Shown piece by piece: positions 43,301 to 52,397 of a stretch of DNA of 64,000 bases. This DNA is from Stutzerimonas stutzeri (GTDB taxonomy: Bacteria; Pseudomonadota; Gammaproteobacteria; Pseudomonadales; Pseudomonadaceae). Each line of letters starts with the position of its first letter. Positions within the stretch are counted from its first letter, which is position 1. Location of the stretch: NCBI RefSeq assembly GCF_002909485.1, contig NZ_PPXG01000006.1, positions 1 through 64,000 on the forward strand. The letters run 5' to 3'. The notes under the pieces are model-generated. The model was not told the DNA's origin. It was given only the letters and a program-made list of their open reading frames with translations, and searched no databases. A program made the translations under genes and the position numbers.

Positions 43301-43859
43301 TCAGCGCTGTAGTGATTATCTCCGATGCGTCGGTACGTTCGGCGCGCAACTGGCGTTCGGTGGCGACGAACTCATTGAGCAGGTTGCGTCGCTGATTGGT
43401 CAGATCAAGACCGCGCCTGCTGCGCACATAGTCGATCACCGATTCGTTAGCCATGCGCCGGGAAATGCCCTCCTCGGCGAAGTTCAACCAGAGATGGTGG
43501 GCCGCCTCGACTTTCTCGACGCGTGAAAGCTGCAATGGGTTGTTTTGGGCGTAATCCTTGAGCTCGTCCAGCTCGTATTCCATCCTCTCGAGGCCCTGGC
43601 GGTAGGGGTCGAGAAACGGCTGCTCGCCGGCGATCAGGTAGCCGCGCATGCCGGTTTCCAGATCGGCAACCAGACGCAGGGCCTCATGGGCATGGGCCAC
43701 GCCCTTGACCGACTGATCGACCCAGTGGCTGACGCTCATCAGGTAATAGACGATGGCGCTGAAAAAGAAAGCGCTGAGAAAGCCGAAACCCAGCGGCACC
43801 GCCACATTGCGGTTGAGTATCCGCCTGAAATTGCTCTGATCGATGAAGGACTCGCTCAT
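40341..43859 (-). CDS. Hybrid sensor kinase with CHASE3, GAF and three receivers
   Basis: A 1172-residue protein, first of four genes. Membrane helices lie near residues 22-42 and 185-205 and flank a CHASE3-type sensor. A GAF domain covers about 240-390. A very Glu/Gln-rich coiled coil (about 395-490) leads into the kinase: His501 in LANMSHELRTPLNS, with DTGIGI and GLGLSISRELA for ATP. Three receivers follow with phospho-Asp near 830 (LLDMRLPD), 952 (IIDLKLPD) and 1099 (LMDIMMPEMDG). There is no Hpt domain. It probably drives a multistep relay; the ligand is unknown. Confidence 0.92.
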   Translation of the reverse strand: MSESFIDQSNFRRILNRNVAVPLGFGFLSAFFFSAIVYYLMSVSHWVDQSVKGVAHAHEALRLVADLETGMRGYLIAGEQPFLDPYRQGLERMEYELDELKDYAQNNPLQLSRVEKVEAAHHLWLNFAEEGISRRMANESVIDYVRSRRGLDLTNQRRNLLNEFVATERQLRAERTDASEIITTALIGGFLLFSLVFSGMLVYFGRRDLTSLSDSYSASLSRQQAHAEALEQQAWFRTGQTQLGDSIIGELALPALGQGVLNFLSRYIDAAVGALYVVQDGKLQRVAEYAYDPEHLQSARTLEIGSGLVGQAALERRVLALEDLPADYLKVTSALGDTTPRSVLIVPVEDSGMLNGVIELGFLRPLREQDSELLRRIAPSIASAIEAARYRQRLQKVLAETQQLNEELQVQQEELRAANEELEEQSNALRESQAHMEEQQAELEQTNEQLAEQTEALARQRDQMDEKNQRLNEAQSMLEQRADELQRASRYKSEFLANMSHELRTPLNSSLILAKLLADNPVGNLSDEQVQFARSIYSAGNDLLTLINDILDISKVEAGKLEVHPELTILTRLVDGMKNLFLPQAMEKSLIFSVELADDLPASLFTDRQRLEQILKNLLANAFKFTEKGSVTLRVEPRDDDLLAFAVRDTGIGIAEEQQAAIFEAFRQADGTTNRRYGGTGLGLSISRELAGLLGGEIEVQSQPGAGSTFTLVVPQSYTEARAAEPIQAASRATPLAAAEQNATPIIASARRDEGELLNRAAAPQERLPDDRDRFPFKERCVLVIEDEPQFARILHDLAHELKYSCLLAQNADDGFDTAVHYKPDAILLDMRLPDHSGLTVLERLKENPATRHIPVHVVSVEDRKEAALQMGAVGYAMKPTTREELKDVFSRLEAKLAQKVKRILLVEDDALQRESMSRLIEDVDIEITAVEFGAKALELLRDTVFDCMIIDLKLPDMDGSELLERMAKEDICSFPPVIVYTGRNLTRDEEAALLKYSRSIIIKGARSPERLLDEVTLFLHKVESDMPPERQKMLKSARSREKAFEGRKILVVDDDVRNVFALTSALEQKGALVEIARNGLEAIDKLQHDADIDLVLMDIMMPEMDGFTAMQEIRKDMRFAKLPIIAVTAKAMKDDQDRCLRAGANDYLAKPIDLDRLFSLIRVWLPKVELL

Positions 43860-44010
43860 TTGGTTTCCATTCCCATAGCCGACGCGACGGTAAAACGCAT
43901 TGATGCCAGAGGCGATCGCGCTCGGTTACCGGCGTGTTCTTGAGTGTTTCGCGCGTAATAGGTTCCGCGGCGCAGGAAGCGCGACTCTACACGGCCAGAG
44001 GAGGGAGTTC

Positions 44011-44037
44011 AAAAACGGCCCGGACGACGCCGGGCCG
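44011..44037 (-). terminator. Terminator after the Pmp3 gene
   Basis: CGGCCCGG/CCGGGCCG stem, six-base loop, five T on the minus strand. Confidence 0.8.
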
Positions 44038-44044
44038 ATTACGA

Positions 44045-44203
44045 TCAACGGCGAGCGATGATCCAGACTGCATGGATGATGCCTGGGATGTAGCCCAGCA
44101 GCGTAAGCAGGATGTTCAGCCAGAAAGCACCAGCAAAACCCACCTGGAGGAATACGCCGAGCGGCGGTAGCAGAATCGCAATAATGATGCGGATGAGGTC
44201 CAT
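44045..44203 (-). CDS. Pmp3/YqaE-family membrane peptide (52 residues)
   Basis: A gene too short for most callers: 52 residues with two hydrophobic helices, LLPPLGVFLQVGF and WLNILLTLLGYIPGIIHA, the Pmp3 signature. GGAG seven bases before the ATG supports it. Pmp3 peptides affect membrane potential and salt or pH tolerance in yeast and bacteria; the role here is unproven. It has its own terminator and no operon partner. Confidence 0.88.
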   Translation of the reverse strand: MDLIRIIIAILLPPLGVFLQVGFAGAFWLNILLTLLGYIPGIIHAVWIIARR

Positions 44204-44646
44204 CTTGGTCTCCGTCAGGTCAGGGTGGCCTTAGCAAGGCCTACCTGAATCGACCTGATCGGCGCAGACGGGTTCCGTTTGCAGCGTTGCGGCGACCGCC
44301 GCCCATGGGCGACGGACCAATAGTCCGAAGGCGACCGGATAAGCCGCCGAGGGCATCTGATCGATGCACAGAGGGGGAAGACGCAGCCACACCTGTTGCG
44401 ATGGCACCGTTGCGTCATGCCGCTTCGCCTTTTGAGCCAAGGGGCGGCGCCAAGCGCATCGCTTAGCCTGCTAACCATCCCAGAAGCTCTCTTTTGCCAC
44501 CATTGGCCATTGGTCGATAGCCGAACCACTCTGCAACGAACGCACCCTGCCCGGACCGGAACTCGCCACCGCCTATGCAGGTCGTCTTAGCAGACCTTGC
44601 GGGCGATCGAGTCGTGCCGCTTTCTTCTTCGATCAGAGGAGTTCCT
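44204..44646. other. Intergenic stretch without a supported gene
   Basis: About 440 bases between the divergent Pmp3 and SDR genes. The frame at 44215-44529 on the minus strand has no ribosome site or recognisable content. It should carry the two promoters; I see no clear motif. Confidence 0.5.
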
Positions 44647-45639
44647 ATGTCTGAACCAACCGTAGTGATCTGTGGCGCGACCGCCGGAGTCGGCCGAGCG
44701 ACCGCCGAGGCTTTCGCCAAAGCCGGCTACCGGGTCGCGCTGATCGCTCGGGGCGAACAGGGCCTGCGCGACACCCAGGAACAGCTCGAAGCGCTGGGCG
44801 CGACCGTGCTGGCGATTTCCGCCGATGTCGCCGATGCCGCTGCACTGGATGCGGCAGCTACGCGCATCGAGGCCGAACTGGGGCCAATCGATGTCTGGGT
44901 GAACGCGGCCATGGCCACGGTGTTCGGCCCATTCGGCGCGTTGACCGCCGAGGAAATCCGCCGCGTTACCGAGGTGACCTACCTGGGCAGCGTGCATGGC
45001 GCCCTCACCGCCCTGCGCCGCATGCGCCCGCGCAACAGCGGCACCATCGTCCAGGTCGGTTCAGCGCTGGCCTATCGGGCGATACCGCTGCAGTCGGCCT
45101 ACTGCGGCGCCAAGTTCGCGATCCGCGGTTTCATCGACTCGCTGCGCTGCGAGCTGATCCACGACAACAGCGCCATACGCCTGACCATGGTTCAGCTGCC
45201 AGCGCATAACACGCCGCAATTCGACTGGGCGCGCAACAAGGTGGGCTGGCGCGCGCAACCAGTGCCGCCGATCCACACACCGGAGGTCGCGGCCCGCGCC
45301 ATCTTGCGCGCAGCCCACGAAGCACCACGGGAGTTGTGGGTCGGCACGGCGAGCCTGAAAGCGATCATCGGCACGCTGTTCATGCCCGGTCTGCTCGATC
45401 GCATGCTCGCGCGGCAGGCCTGGGACGGACAGCTGGTGCCCGAACGTGTGGCGGAAGACCGGAAGGACAATCTGTTCGAACCAGTCGAGGGCCTACATGC
45501 CACCGACGGTCGCTTCAGCGACCAGGCACAGTCACGCGCACTGGCCATCAGCGCAGCGAGTGTCGGCAAGCTGGCCCTAGGTGCCGGAGCACTGCTGGCG
45601 CTGGGTGCGGGATGGGCATTGGGTCGACGCGGACGTTGA
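44647..45639 (+). CDS. Short-chain dehydrogenase with C-terminal hydrophobic tail
   Basis: A 330-residue SDR. TVVICGATAGVGRATAEAFAKAG is the NAD(P) site, VNAAMA the structural motif, and YCGAKFAIRGF holds catalytic Tyr and Lys with Ser in QVGSALAYR. A last hydrophobic stretch (LALGAGALLALGAGWALG) could tether it to membrane. Substrate unknown. GGAG precedes the ATG at 44647; the frame open from 44575 is not supported. Confidence 0.88.
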   Translation: MSEPTVVICGATAGVGRATAEAFAKAGYRVALIARGEQGLRDTQEQLEALGATVLAISADVADAAALDAAATRIEAELGPIDVWVNAAMATVFGPFGALTAEEIRRVTEVTYLGSVHGALTALRRMRPRNSGTIVQVGSALAYRAIPLQSAYCGAKFAIRGFIDSLRCELIHDNSAIRLTMVQLPAHNTPQFDWARNKVGWRAQPVPPIHTPEVAARAILRAAHEAPRELWVGTASLKAIIGTLFMPGLLDRMLARQAWDGQLVPERVAEDRKDNLFEPVEGLHATDGRFSDQAQSRALAISAASVGKLALGAGALLALGAGWALGRRGR

Positions 45640-45645
45640 CGCCGC

Positions 45646-45843
45646 TCAGGCGCGGGGCGGCCGTGGTCCGCGCTTGCGGCGGATATTGATCCAGGAAAGC
45701 ACCGCCAACGCCAGCATCGCACCAGCCATGTTGTAGTTGCCGATGGCGGCATAGCCGACCGCCGCCAGCGAGCAGGCGCCGAAGCCGATCCAGCGCACGG
45801 CGCCCATCATCTTCTCGACGGTTTTACTGCGCGATGCGGGCAT
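45646..45843 (-). CDS. Small two-helix membrane protein, unknown
   Basis: 65 residues with two predicted helices (IGFGACSLAAVGYAAIG and MAGAMLALAVLSWINI) and a basic end. GGAG seven bases before the ATG makes it likely real. It is convergent with the SDR gene, six bases apart. I do not recognise a family. Confidence 0.6.
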   Translation of the reverse strand: MPASRSKTVEKMMGAVRWIGFGACSLAAVGYAAIGNYNMAGAMLALAVLSWINIRRKRGPRPPRA

Positions 45844-46099
45844 CAGTCAGCTCCATTCCTCAGTTGCTTCGGCTTGACCGTTGATCTTTGAACGGGCGGG
45901 TGAACGATCACCATCTCGGCTAACTCCTTCATTCTTCGCGGATACTGCCAAGCTGCAAGTGTGAGACGGAAACCTGCGCCAGAGTTCAGTGCCGGTGCGG
46001 CGCCGGCGTGGCATACCCGCGCAGCAACCGACGCAGCCGGACCGGTCGTCTACGCTCAGAGGGACAGGCAGTACCCCTGCGCTGCCCGAGGAGAATGCC

Positions 46100-47482
46100 A
46101 TGCCCCGCTCCATGCGCCTATTGCGCCGGATGCTGGCCCTGCTGCTGTTAGTGGCGGGTCCGGTACTCGCCGCGGCACCGGTGACGCTGCTGCGGGTAGA
46201 TGGCGCCATCGGCCCGGCCAGCGCCGACTACGTCCTGCGGGGCCTCGAACATGCCGGCAAAGAGGGCGCGCAGCTGGTGGTACTTGAGCTGGACACTCCT
46301 GGCGGGCTGGACGTGTCGATGCGCGCGATCATCAAGGCGATTCTCGCCAGCCCGATTCCGGTGGCCACCTATGTCACCCCCAGCGGCGCCCGTGCGGCCA
46401 GCGCCGGTACCTACATGCTCTATGCCAGCCATGTCGCGGCGATGGCGCCGGGCACCAATCTCGGCGCTGCGACACCGGTGCAGATCGGTGGCGGCATGCC
46501 CGGCGCTCCAGCCGAGCAGCCCAAGGGCGACAAGGATGAGGACACGCAAAAGCCCGGCGATGCCATGAGCCGCAAGCAGGTCAACGATGCCGCAGCCTAT
46601 ATCCGCGGTCTCGCCCAGCTGCGCGAACGCAACGTCGAATGGGCCGAGCAGGCGGTTCGCGAAGCGGTCAGTCTGTCGGCCAGCGAAGCACTGGAGCTCA
46701 AGGTGATCGACTACCTGGCGCGCGATGCAGCCGATCTGCTGCGCCAGCTGGACGGCAAGACGCTCGCCACCATCGATGGTGAAGTCAGCCTGAGCACCGC
46801 CGCTGCGCAGCTGATCGAACATGCACCGGACTGGCGGGTGCGCCTGCTGGCGGTGATCACCAATCCGAGTGTCGCGCTGATCCTGATGATGATCGGCATC
46901 TACGGGCTGATTCTCGAATTTTCCAATCCCGGGATAGGCGCCGGCGGCGTGCTCGGCGGCATCTGCCTGATCCTCGCCCTGTATGCGCTGCAGCTGCTGC
47001 CGGTGAACTACGCCGGGGTAGCGCTGATCCTGCTTGGCATCGCCTTCATGGTTGCCGAGGGCTTTCTGCCCAGTTTCGGCGTACTCGGCATCGGCGGGGT
47101 CGCGGCGTTCGTCGCTGGCGCGGTGATCCTGATCGACACCGAGGTACCCGGCTTTGGCATACCGCTCTCATTGATAGTGCCGCTGGGAGTCATCAGCGCC
47201 CTGCTGGTATTCGCCCTCGTCGCCATGGCGTTGAAGGCAAGGCGCCAGCGGCTGGTCAGCGGCGACAGCGCACTGATCGGCAGCCTGGTGCAGGTCGATG
47301 CAGTGCCGTCACAGAATTCGCACAGCGGCTGGGTGCACCTGCACGGCGAGAACTGGCAGGTGCGCAGCGCTACTGCACTGCAGGTCGGCCAGCAAGTGCA
47401 GGTGATCGCCCGCCACGGCCTGCAACTGGAAGTCGCGCCACCGTCGTCAACCAATCGAGAGGAGCTGAACCATGGGTTATGA
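46100..47482 (+). CDS. nfeD: NfeD-type membrane serine protease
   Basis: A 460-residue protein. A signal peptide ([21 protein letters not shown]) precedes a ClpP-like domain with LDTPGGLD and the nucleophile Ser101 in [14 protein letters not shown]. Four to five membrane helices (about residues 245-380) and a C-terminal OB-fold NfeD domain complete it. In archaea this protease cuts the C-terminus of its stomatin partner, and here a slipin gene overlaps by 11 bases. GGAG precedes the ATG at 46100. The domain order is the full-length (NfeD1b-like) one. Confidence 0.93.
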   Translation: MPRSMRLLRRMLALLLLVAGPVLAAAPVTLLRVDGAIGPASADYVLRGLEHAGKEGAQLVVLELDTPGGLDVSMRAIIKAILASPIPVATYVTPSGARAASAGTYMLYASHVAAMAPGTNLGAATPVQIGGGMPGAPAEQPKGDKDEDTQKPGDAMSRKQVNDAAAYIRGLAQLRERNVEWAEQAVREAVSLSASEALELKVIDYLARDAADLLRQLDGKTLATIDGEVSLSTAAAQLIEHAPDWRVRLLAVITNPSVALILMMIGIYGLILEFSNPGIGAGGVLGGICLILALYALQLLPVNYAGVALILLGIAFMVAEGFLPSFGVLGIGGVAAFVAGAVILIDTEVPGFGIPLSLIVPLGVISALLVFALVAMALKARRQRLVSGDSALIGSLVQVDAVPSQNSHSGWVHLHGENWQVRSATALQVGQQVQVIARHGLQLEVAPPSSTNREELNHGL

Positions 47483-48230
47483 AATGAGTTTTCTGGTGCT
47501 GTTGGTATTGCTGGTAGGTGCGCTCGCCTCGGCGTTTCGCATTTTGCGCGAGTACGAGCGCGGGGTGGTGTTCATGCTCGGACGCTTCTGGAAGGTCAAG
47601 GGGCCAGGGCTGATTCTGATCATCCCCGGCGTGCAGCAGATGGTGCGGGTCGACCTGCGCACACTGGTGCTGGACGTGCCGACGCAGGACGTAATCTCCC
47701 GCGATAACGTTTCGGTGAAGGTCAATGCGGTGGTGTATTACCGCGTCCTCGATGCGCAGAAAGCGATCATCGAGGTCGAGGACTACCACTCGGCGACCAG
47801 CCAGCTGGCGCAAACCACCTTGCGCGCGGTGCTCGGCAAGCACGAACTGGACGACATGCTGGCAGAACGCGAGCAGCTCAACACCGACATCCAGCAGGTA
47901 CTGGACGCACAGACCGACGCCTGGGGCATCAAGGTGGCCAACGTCGAGATCAAGCACGTCGACCTCGACGAATCCATGGTTCGCGCCATTGCCCGCCAAG
48001 CCGAAGCGGAACGCGAGCGGCGCGCCAAGGTCATTCATGCAGAGGGCGAGCTGCAGGCTTCGGAGAAGCTGATGCAGGCCGCCGAGATGCTCGGCCGGCA
48101 ATCGGGCGCCATGCAGCTGCGCTATATGCAGACGCTGAGCAACATCGCCAGCGACAAGAGCTCTACCATCGTCTTTCCGCTGCCCATAGAGCTGCTGCAG
48201 GGCATCAAGAACCTCGACAGGAAATCCTGA
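47472..48230 (+). CDS. Slipin (stomatin-like SPFH protein)
   Basis: A 252-residue membrane-anchored SPFH protein. An N-terminal helix ([18 protein letters not shown]) is followed by [13 protein letters not shown], the SPFH entry motif, and a C-terminal helical oligomerisation region ([17 protein letters not shown]). It forms ring-like scaffolds that recruit or regulate membrane proteins. GAGGAG lies just before the ATG, inside nfeD. Confidence 0.94.
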   Translation: MGYEMSFLVLLVLLVGALASAFRILREYERGVVFMLGRFWKVKGPGLILIIPGVQQMVRVDLRTLVLDVPTQDVISRDNVSVKVNAVVYYRVLDAQKAIIEVEDYHSATSQLAQTTLRAVLGKHELDDMLAEREQLNTDIQQVLDAQTDAWGIKVANVEIKHVDLDESMVRAIARQAEAERERRAKVIHAEGELQASEKLMQAAEMLGRQSGAMQLRYMQTLSNIASDKSSTIVFPLPIELLQGIKNLDRKS

Positions 48231-48734
48231 GTGCACATATTTGCCACGCTTCACCGACCGCTGCGCCTGCTGCTGATCGCCCTGCTTGCATCCGCACTGG
48301 GCGCCTGCGCCGCCTTCTCGCCACGCGACCCGCTGAACGTTCAGGTCGCCGGCATCCAGCCGCTGCAGGGCGAAGGTCTGGAGTTGCGCTTCATGGTCCG
48401 GCTGCGCCTGCAGAACCCCAACGAGGCCGCCATCGATTACAACGGCGTAGCGCTGGACCTGGAGGTCAACGGTCGCCGACTGGCCAGCGGCGTCAGCGAC
48501 CAGCGCGGCACGGTGCCACGCTTCGGCGAGAGCGTACTCAGCGTACCGGTGACCATCTCGGCTTTCTCTGCCGCGCGCCAGGCACTGGGGTTGGCCGAGC
48601 ATATAGGCCTCGACGAGGTGCCCTACGTATTGCGTGGCAAGCTCGCCGGCGGTCTGTTCGGCACCCAGCGCTTCGTCGAGAAAGGCACATTCGATCTTTC
48701 CCCAGCAGCAACCTCTCCCTATCGCCGCCCATGA
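48231..48734 (+). CDS. LEA14/WHy-domain lipoprotein
   Basis: A 167-residue lipoprotein with a GTG start next to the slipin stop. The lipobox is ALGAC near residue 24. The rest is a WHy-type beta domain (LRLQNPNEAAIDYNGVALDLEVNG), as in LEA14 water-stress proteins. It probably sits in the outer or inner membrane facing the periplasm, beside the NfeD/slipin complex. Such a trio suggests a joint role in envelope maintenance. Confidence 0.88.
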   Translation: MHIFATLHRPLRLLLIALLASALGACAAFSPRDPLNVQVAGIQPLQGEGLELRFMVRLRLQNPNEAAIDYNGVALDLEVNGRRLASGVSDQRGTVPRFGESVLSVPVTISAFSAARQALGLAEHIGLDEVPYVLRGKLAGGLFGTQRFVEKGTFDLSPAATSPYRRP

Positions 48735-48741
48735 GTCATAC

Positions 48742-48767
48742 GATCACTCGTCTATCTGCGAGTGATC
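48742..48767 (+). terminator. Hairpin after the LEA lipoprotein
   Basis: GATCACTCG/CGAGTGATC stem with an eight-base loop but a poor T tail. It lies in the 48735-49035 gap, where the only other motifs I see are the palindromes GTCATATGAC (48933) and TGACGTCA (48946), a possible operator for the porin. Confidence 0.4.
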
Positions 48768-49035
48768 TCCCCCTTGGCAGCGAACACCAAGAGCACCAGG
48801 TGTTTGCGCTGCCGGCACCCATGGAATACAGCACGGACCTAACCAGAGGCCCGTCTTATTTGCCGTAGGCCATCCCTTCTTTCGACTTTAGGCGACATTG
48901 ACAAGCGCGAAGCCGTGTCCATAATGCCTGCAGTCATATGACAACTGACGTCATTAGACTTGCCATCAGGCATAGACCACCGCCCCCACGGTGGCCACAC
49001 CGGGGCGGCCCATCAAGCAAGGGAGCACAACAATA

Positions 49036-50307
49036 ATGACCCCACGCACCCCCTCGTCCGTCGCGCTGTTCGCTGGCGGTTGTATGACCCTCGCATCACT
49101 CGGCTTCGTAAGCGGTGCGCAAGCCGAAGGTTTCGTCGACGACGCGAAGCTTTCACTGAACCTGCGCAACTTCTACATCAACCGTAACTTCGTCGACCCC
49201 GACTACGCCCAGAGCAAGGGTGAGGAATGGACACAGAGCTTCATCCTCAACTTCCAGTCCGGCTACACGCCCGGCCCGGTCGGTTTCGGCGTGGATGCGC
49301 TGGGCCTGTTGGCCGTCAAGCTCGATGGCGGCGGCGGTACCTACGGCACCGGTCTGCTGCCGGTACATGGCGCACCGGGCGATCGCCATCCGCCGGATGA
49401 TTTCGCCCGCGTTGCAGTCGCGGCCAAGGCCAAGCTGTCCGAGACCGAAGTGCGTGTCGGTGAGTGGATGGTGGTATTGCCGATCCTGCGCTCGGATGAC
49501 GGCCGCTCGCTGCCACAGACCTTCCAGGGCGGCATGATCACCTCCAAGGAGATCAATGGCCTGGCGCTCTATGGTGGCCAGATGCGGCAGAACAGCCCAC
49601 GCGACGACGGCAGCATGGATGACATGTTTCTGCAGGGCTTTGGCGGTGTCACATCTGACCGCTTCAATTTCGTCGGTGGCGAGTACGACCTCGGCGCCAA
49701 AACCAAGGTCGGTGCCTGGCACGCGCGCCTGGAAGACATCTACCAGCAGAACTACTTCCAGCTCCTGCATACCCAGCCGCTAGGCGAAAACATGGCGCTG
49801 ACCGCCAACCTCGGCTACTTCACCGGCAAGGAAGAAGGCAGCGCGCTGGTCGGCGACCTCGACAACAAGACCTACTCCGGTCTGTTCGGCTTGCAGGTAG
49901 GGGGCAACACCTTCTATGTCGGCCTGCAGAAAGTCAGCGGCGACAATGGTTGGATGCGCGTCAATGGCACCAGTGGCGGCACCCTGGCCAACGACTCGTT
50001 CAACTCCAGTTACGACAACCCCAACGAACGCTCCTGGCAGCTGCGCCATGACTACAACTTTGCCGGCATGGGTGTTCCGGGGCTGACCATCATGAACCGC
50101 TACATCAGCGGTGATCGCATCGAAGCCGGTGGCGTGGATGATGGCAAGGAATGGGGTCGCGAGTCGGAGCTTGCCTACACCGTGCAGAGCGGGCCGCTCA
50201 AGAACCTCAACGTCAAATGGCGCAACTCCAGCATCCGTCGCGACTTCAGCACCAACGAGTTCGATGAGAACCGCCTGATCTTCAACTACCCGCTGTCTCT
50301 GCTGTAA
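49036..50307 (+). CDS. OprD-family outer-membrane porin
   Basis: A 423-residue protein. A signal peptide ends at GAQA, and EGFVDDAKLSLNLRNFYINRNFV is the OprD opening. LRHDYNFAGMGVPGLTIMNRYISG and the terminal LIFNYPLSLL are the usual strand pattern. The family admits basic amino acids, aromatic acids or sugar acids; the substrate is not readable. A strong terminator follows. Confidence 0.93.
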   Translation: MTPRTPSSVALFAGGCMTLASLGFVSGAQAEGFVDDAKLSLNLRNFYINRNFVDPDYAQSKGEEWTQSFILNFQSGYTPGPVGFGVDALGLLAVKLDGGGGTYGTGLLPVHGAPGDRHPPDDFARVAVAAKAKLSETEVRVGEWMVVLPILRSDDGRSLPQTFQGGMITSKEINGLALYGGQMRQNSPRDDGSMDDMFLQGFGGVTSDRFNFVGGEYDLGAKTKVGAWHARLEDIYQQNYFQLLHTQPLGENMALTANLGYFTGKEEGSALVGDLDNKTYSGLFGLQVGGNTFYVGLQKVSGDNGWMRVNGTSGGTLANDSFNSSYDNPNERSWQLRHDYNFAGMGVPGLTIMNRYISGDRIEAGGVDDGKEWGRESELAYTVQSGPLKNLNVKWRNSSIRRDFSTNEFDENRLIFNYPLSLL

Positions 50308-50356
50308 GCGGTAGCGCAGTACGCAACCCTCCTCGCTCCGGTTGCGATAAATCTTT

Positions 50357-50382
50357 GGCCCGTCTTCTGACGGGCCTTTTTT
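50357..50382 (+). terminator. Terminator of the OprD porin gene
   Basis: GGCCCGTC/GACGGGCC stem, four-base loop, six T. Confidence 0.95.
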
Positions 50383-50391
50383 CGTCTGCCC

Positions 50392-51282
50392 TCAGCTGCG
50401 CGTAACACGCAAGCGGCAGTGACGCTGCAGCGACTCACCTGGCTGCAGATCAACCACACCGTGCTCGATGGGGTCGGCCTGATTCAGCGCATTGTTGAGG
50501 TGGGAAACCGGCTCCACGGCGAACAAGCCCTGCGCGGCCGGCGGCGTGTAGACCACCAGGTGCGTCATCGACGGGTCCGCCTCGATCTGCAGCGTGACGC
50601 CAGCGGTGGGCCACCGCAGTGTCGCCTTAGCATCCCAGCCACTGAAGCAGTGATCGAGCTCGGGCTCGGCCAGCTCCCGCGCCTGCCGAAAGTCCCAGCG
50701 TGGCGGCAGGTTGACGGCCTGGTGCGGCAGCTGCTGCTCATCACTCAACCAGACCTGCTTGGCGGTAAAGCCCAGCGTCACGCCATTATGCCGCGGGAAG
50801 TACGGGTGCCAGCCAAGGCCGGTCGGCATGACGCCATCGCTACGGTTAGTCAGCGTCAGGCGCAGCCAGGCGCCCTGCTCGTCAAGCCCGAGCTCGTGCT
50901 CGATATCGAAGGAAAACGGCCAATCCTGCAGGGCGTCGCCTTCGGCCCGATGCTGCAGTGTCAGCAGGAGGCGATCGGGCTCGTGCGCTGCCACGATCCA
51001 CCGACGCTTCCAGCCCACGCCGTGAATTGGCAGGGCGTGCTCCGGTGAGTTCAGACGCAACCGGTACTGTTCACCGTGCATTTGGAACATCCCATCGGCA
51101 ATGCGATTGGAGTACGGCGCCAACACGAAACAGCTCGCACGGCGCACTTGCTCGATGCCGTCCCAAGGCCGCAGCAGATCGAAATCACCCAGAGCGAAAC
51201 GAGTGATGGCGCCGCCCAACGCCGGGCAGACCGATAGCCGGAATCCTGCGTGGTCGAGGTGAACCTGGTCAGAGGTAGCCAT
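50392..51282 (-). CDS. Aldose 1-epimerase-like protein
   Basis: A 296-residue beta-sandwich of the galactose mutarotase family. APYSNRIADG, HGVGWKRRW and TGLGWHPYF carry the conserved Asn/Arg and two His residues. It should interconvert alpha and beta anomers of a sugar. Convergent with the porin gene. Whether the sugar is galactose or another hexose cannot be told. Confidence 0.86.
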   Translation of the reverse strand: MATSDQVHLDHAGFRLSVCPALGGAITRFALGDFDLLRPWDGIEQVRRASCFVLAPYSNRIADGMFQMHGEQYRLRLNSPEHALPIHGVGWKRRWIVAAHEPDRLLLTLQHRAEGDALQDWPFSFDIEHELGLDEQGAWLRLTLTNRSDGVMPTGLGWHPYFPRHNGVTLGFTAKQVWLSDEQQLPHQAVNLPPRWDFRQARELAEPELDHCFSGWDAKATLRWPTAGVTLQIEADPSMTHLVVYTPPAAQGLFAVEPVSHLNNALNQADPIEHGVVDLQPGESLQRHCRLRVTRS

Positions 51283-51416
51283 GCCTTCTCCCTATCTGGT
51301 GCGCCCCGCTGCGGAGCGATGCTGCTCGGGGATGAGGCAGCTCCACGCCTTCGGAGCTGCAGTGTTCGCACCCACAGCCCGCCACAGCCCGCCACAGCTT
51401 GCGGCTGCGGCCACGC

Positions 51417-52343
51417 TTAGACCGGCGTCAGCAGCCTTCCTTCACGTAGAAAGCAGTCCAGGTTGTCCAACAGCAGATCCTCCATGGCCCCGCGGGTTTC
51501 ATGGGTGGCGCTACCGATATGCGGTAGCAGCACGACATTGGGCAGTTCACAGAGTGCAGCGGGCACCCTGGGCTCGTCGGCAAAGACATCCAGCCCGGCG
51601 CCACCGAGCCGCCCTTCCTGCAACGCGGCGACCAATGCCGGCTCGTCCACCACCGATCCTCGCGCCACGTTGATCAGAATGCCCGTTGCACCCAGCGCGT
51701 CGAGCACTGCACGGTCGATCAGATTGTGCGTCTGTGGCCCGCCCGGACAGGTAAGGACCAGGAAATCAGACCAGCGCGCGAGCGCGTGCAGATCTGCCTC
51801 GTATTGAAACGGGCTACCCGCAACCGGCCGGCGGTTGTGATAACGCACCGACATATCGAAGCCCGTCGAACGCTTGGCAACCGCCTCGCCGATGCGCCCC
51901 AGCCCAACGATGCCCAGGCGTTTGCCACTAACCCTACGGCCGAGGCCGAGATTGCCATCCGCCCAACGGCCCTCTCGAACGAAACGGTCGCCCTGAGCGA
52001 GCTGCCGGGCGCAGTCAATGATCAGACCGAAGGCCAGATCGGCCACGCAGTCGTTGAGTACGTCGGGAGTGTTGCTTACCGGGATGCCCCGCGCCCTGGC
52101 GGCCTCCACCGCAATGGAGTCATAGCCGACACCGAAGCTGCAGATGGCTTTCAACCTGGGCAGCCGTTCGAGCAGTGAGGCCGGGCAGCCAAATCGAGCA
52201 GAGGTAACCATGATCTCGATGCGCTCGGCATGCTTGGCGAGCAGCGCTTCGGCATCGCCTTGCCAGTACCTTAGTACTTCGTGGCCGTCCAGGCGCTGCT
52301 GAAATCGCTCGGTTAGCGGGCCCATCTGAAGAATGCAGGTCAT
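51417..52343 (-). CDS. D-2-hydroxyacid dehydrogenase (hydroxypyruvate/glyoxylate reductase type)
   Basis: A 308-residue NAD(P) enzyme. RLGIVGLGRIGEAVAKR is the Rossmann loop. Catalytic residues are Arg in INVARGSVVDE, Glu in DVFADEPRVP and His in LLPHIGSAT. It likely reduces hydroxypyruvate or glyoxylate, or oxidises a D-2-hydroxyacid. GAGGA precedes the ATG. Confidence 0.88.
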   Translation of the reverse strand: MTCILQMGPLTERFQQRLDGHEVLRYWQGDAEALLAKHAERIEIMVTSARFGCPASLLERLPRLKAICSFGVGYDSIAVEAARARGIPVSNTPDVLNDCVADLAFGLIIDCARQLAQGDRFVREGRWADGNLGLGRRVSGKRLGIVGLGRIGEAVAKRSTGFDMSVRYHNRRPVAGSPFQYEADLHALARWSDFLVLTCPGGPQTHNLIDRAVLDALGATGILINVARGSVVDEPALVAALQEGRLGGAGLDVFADEPRVPAALCELPNVVLLPHIGSATHETRGAMEDLLLDNLDCFLREGRLLTPV

Positions 52344-52397
52344 CGATTTTCCTCTGCTAGTTGGCGAGCCGCACGACCGGTGCCGCCCGTTGGGTTG

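Noticed and set aside
44215-44529. A 104-codon frame between the Pmp3 and SDR genes
   Set aside because: No ribosome site, no domain, unusual composition; probably promoter DNA.
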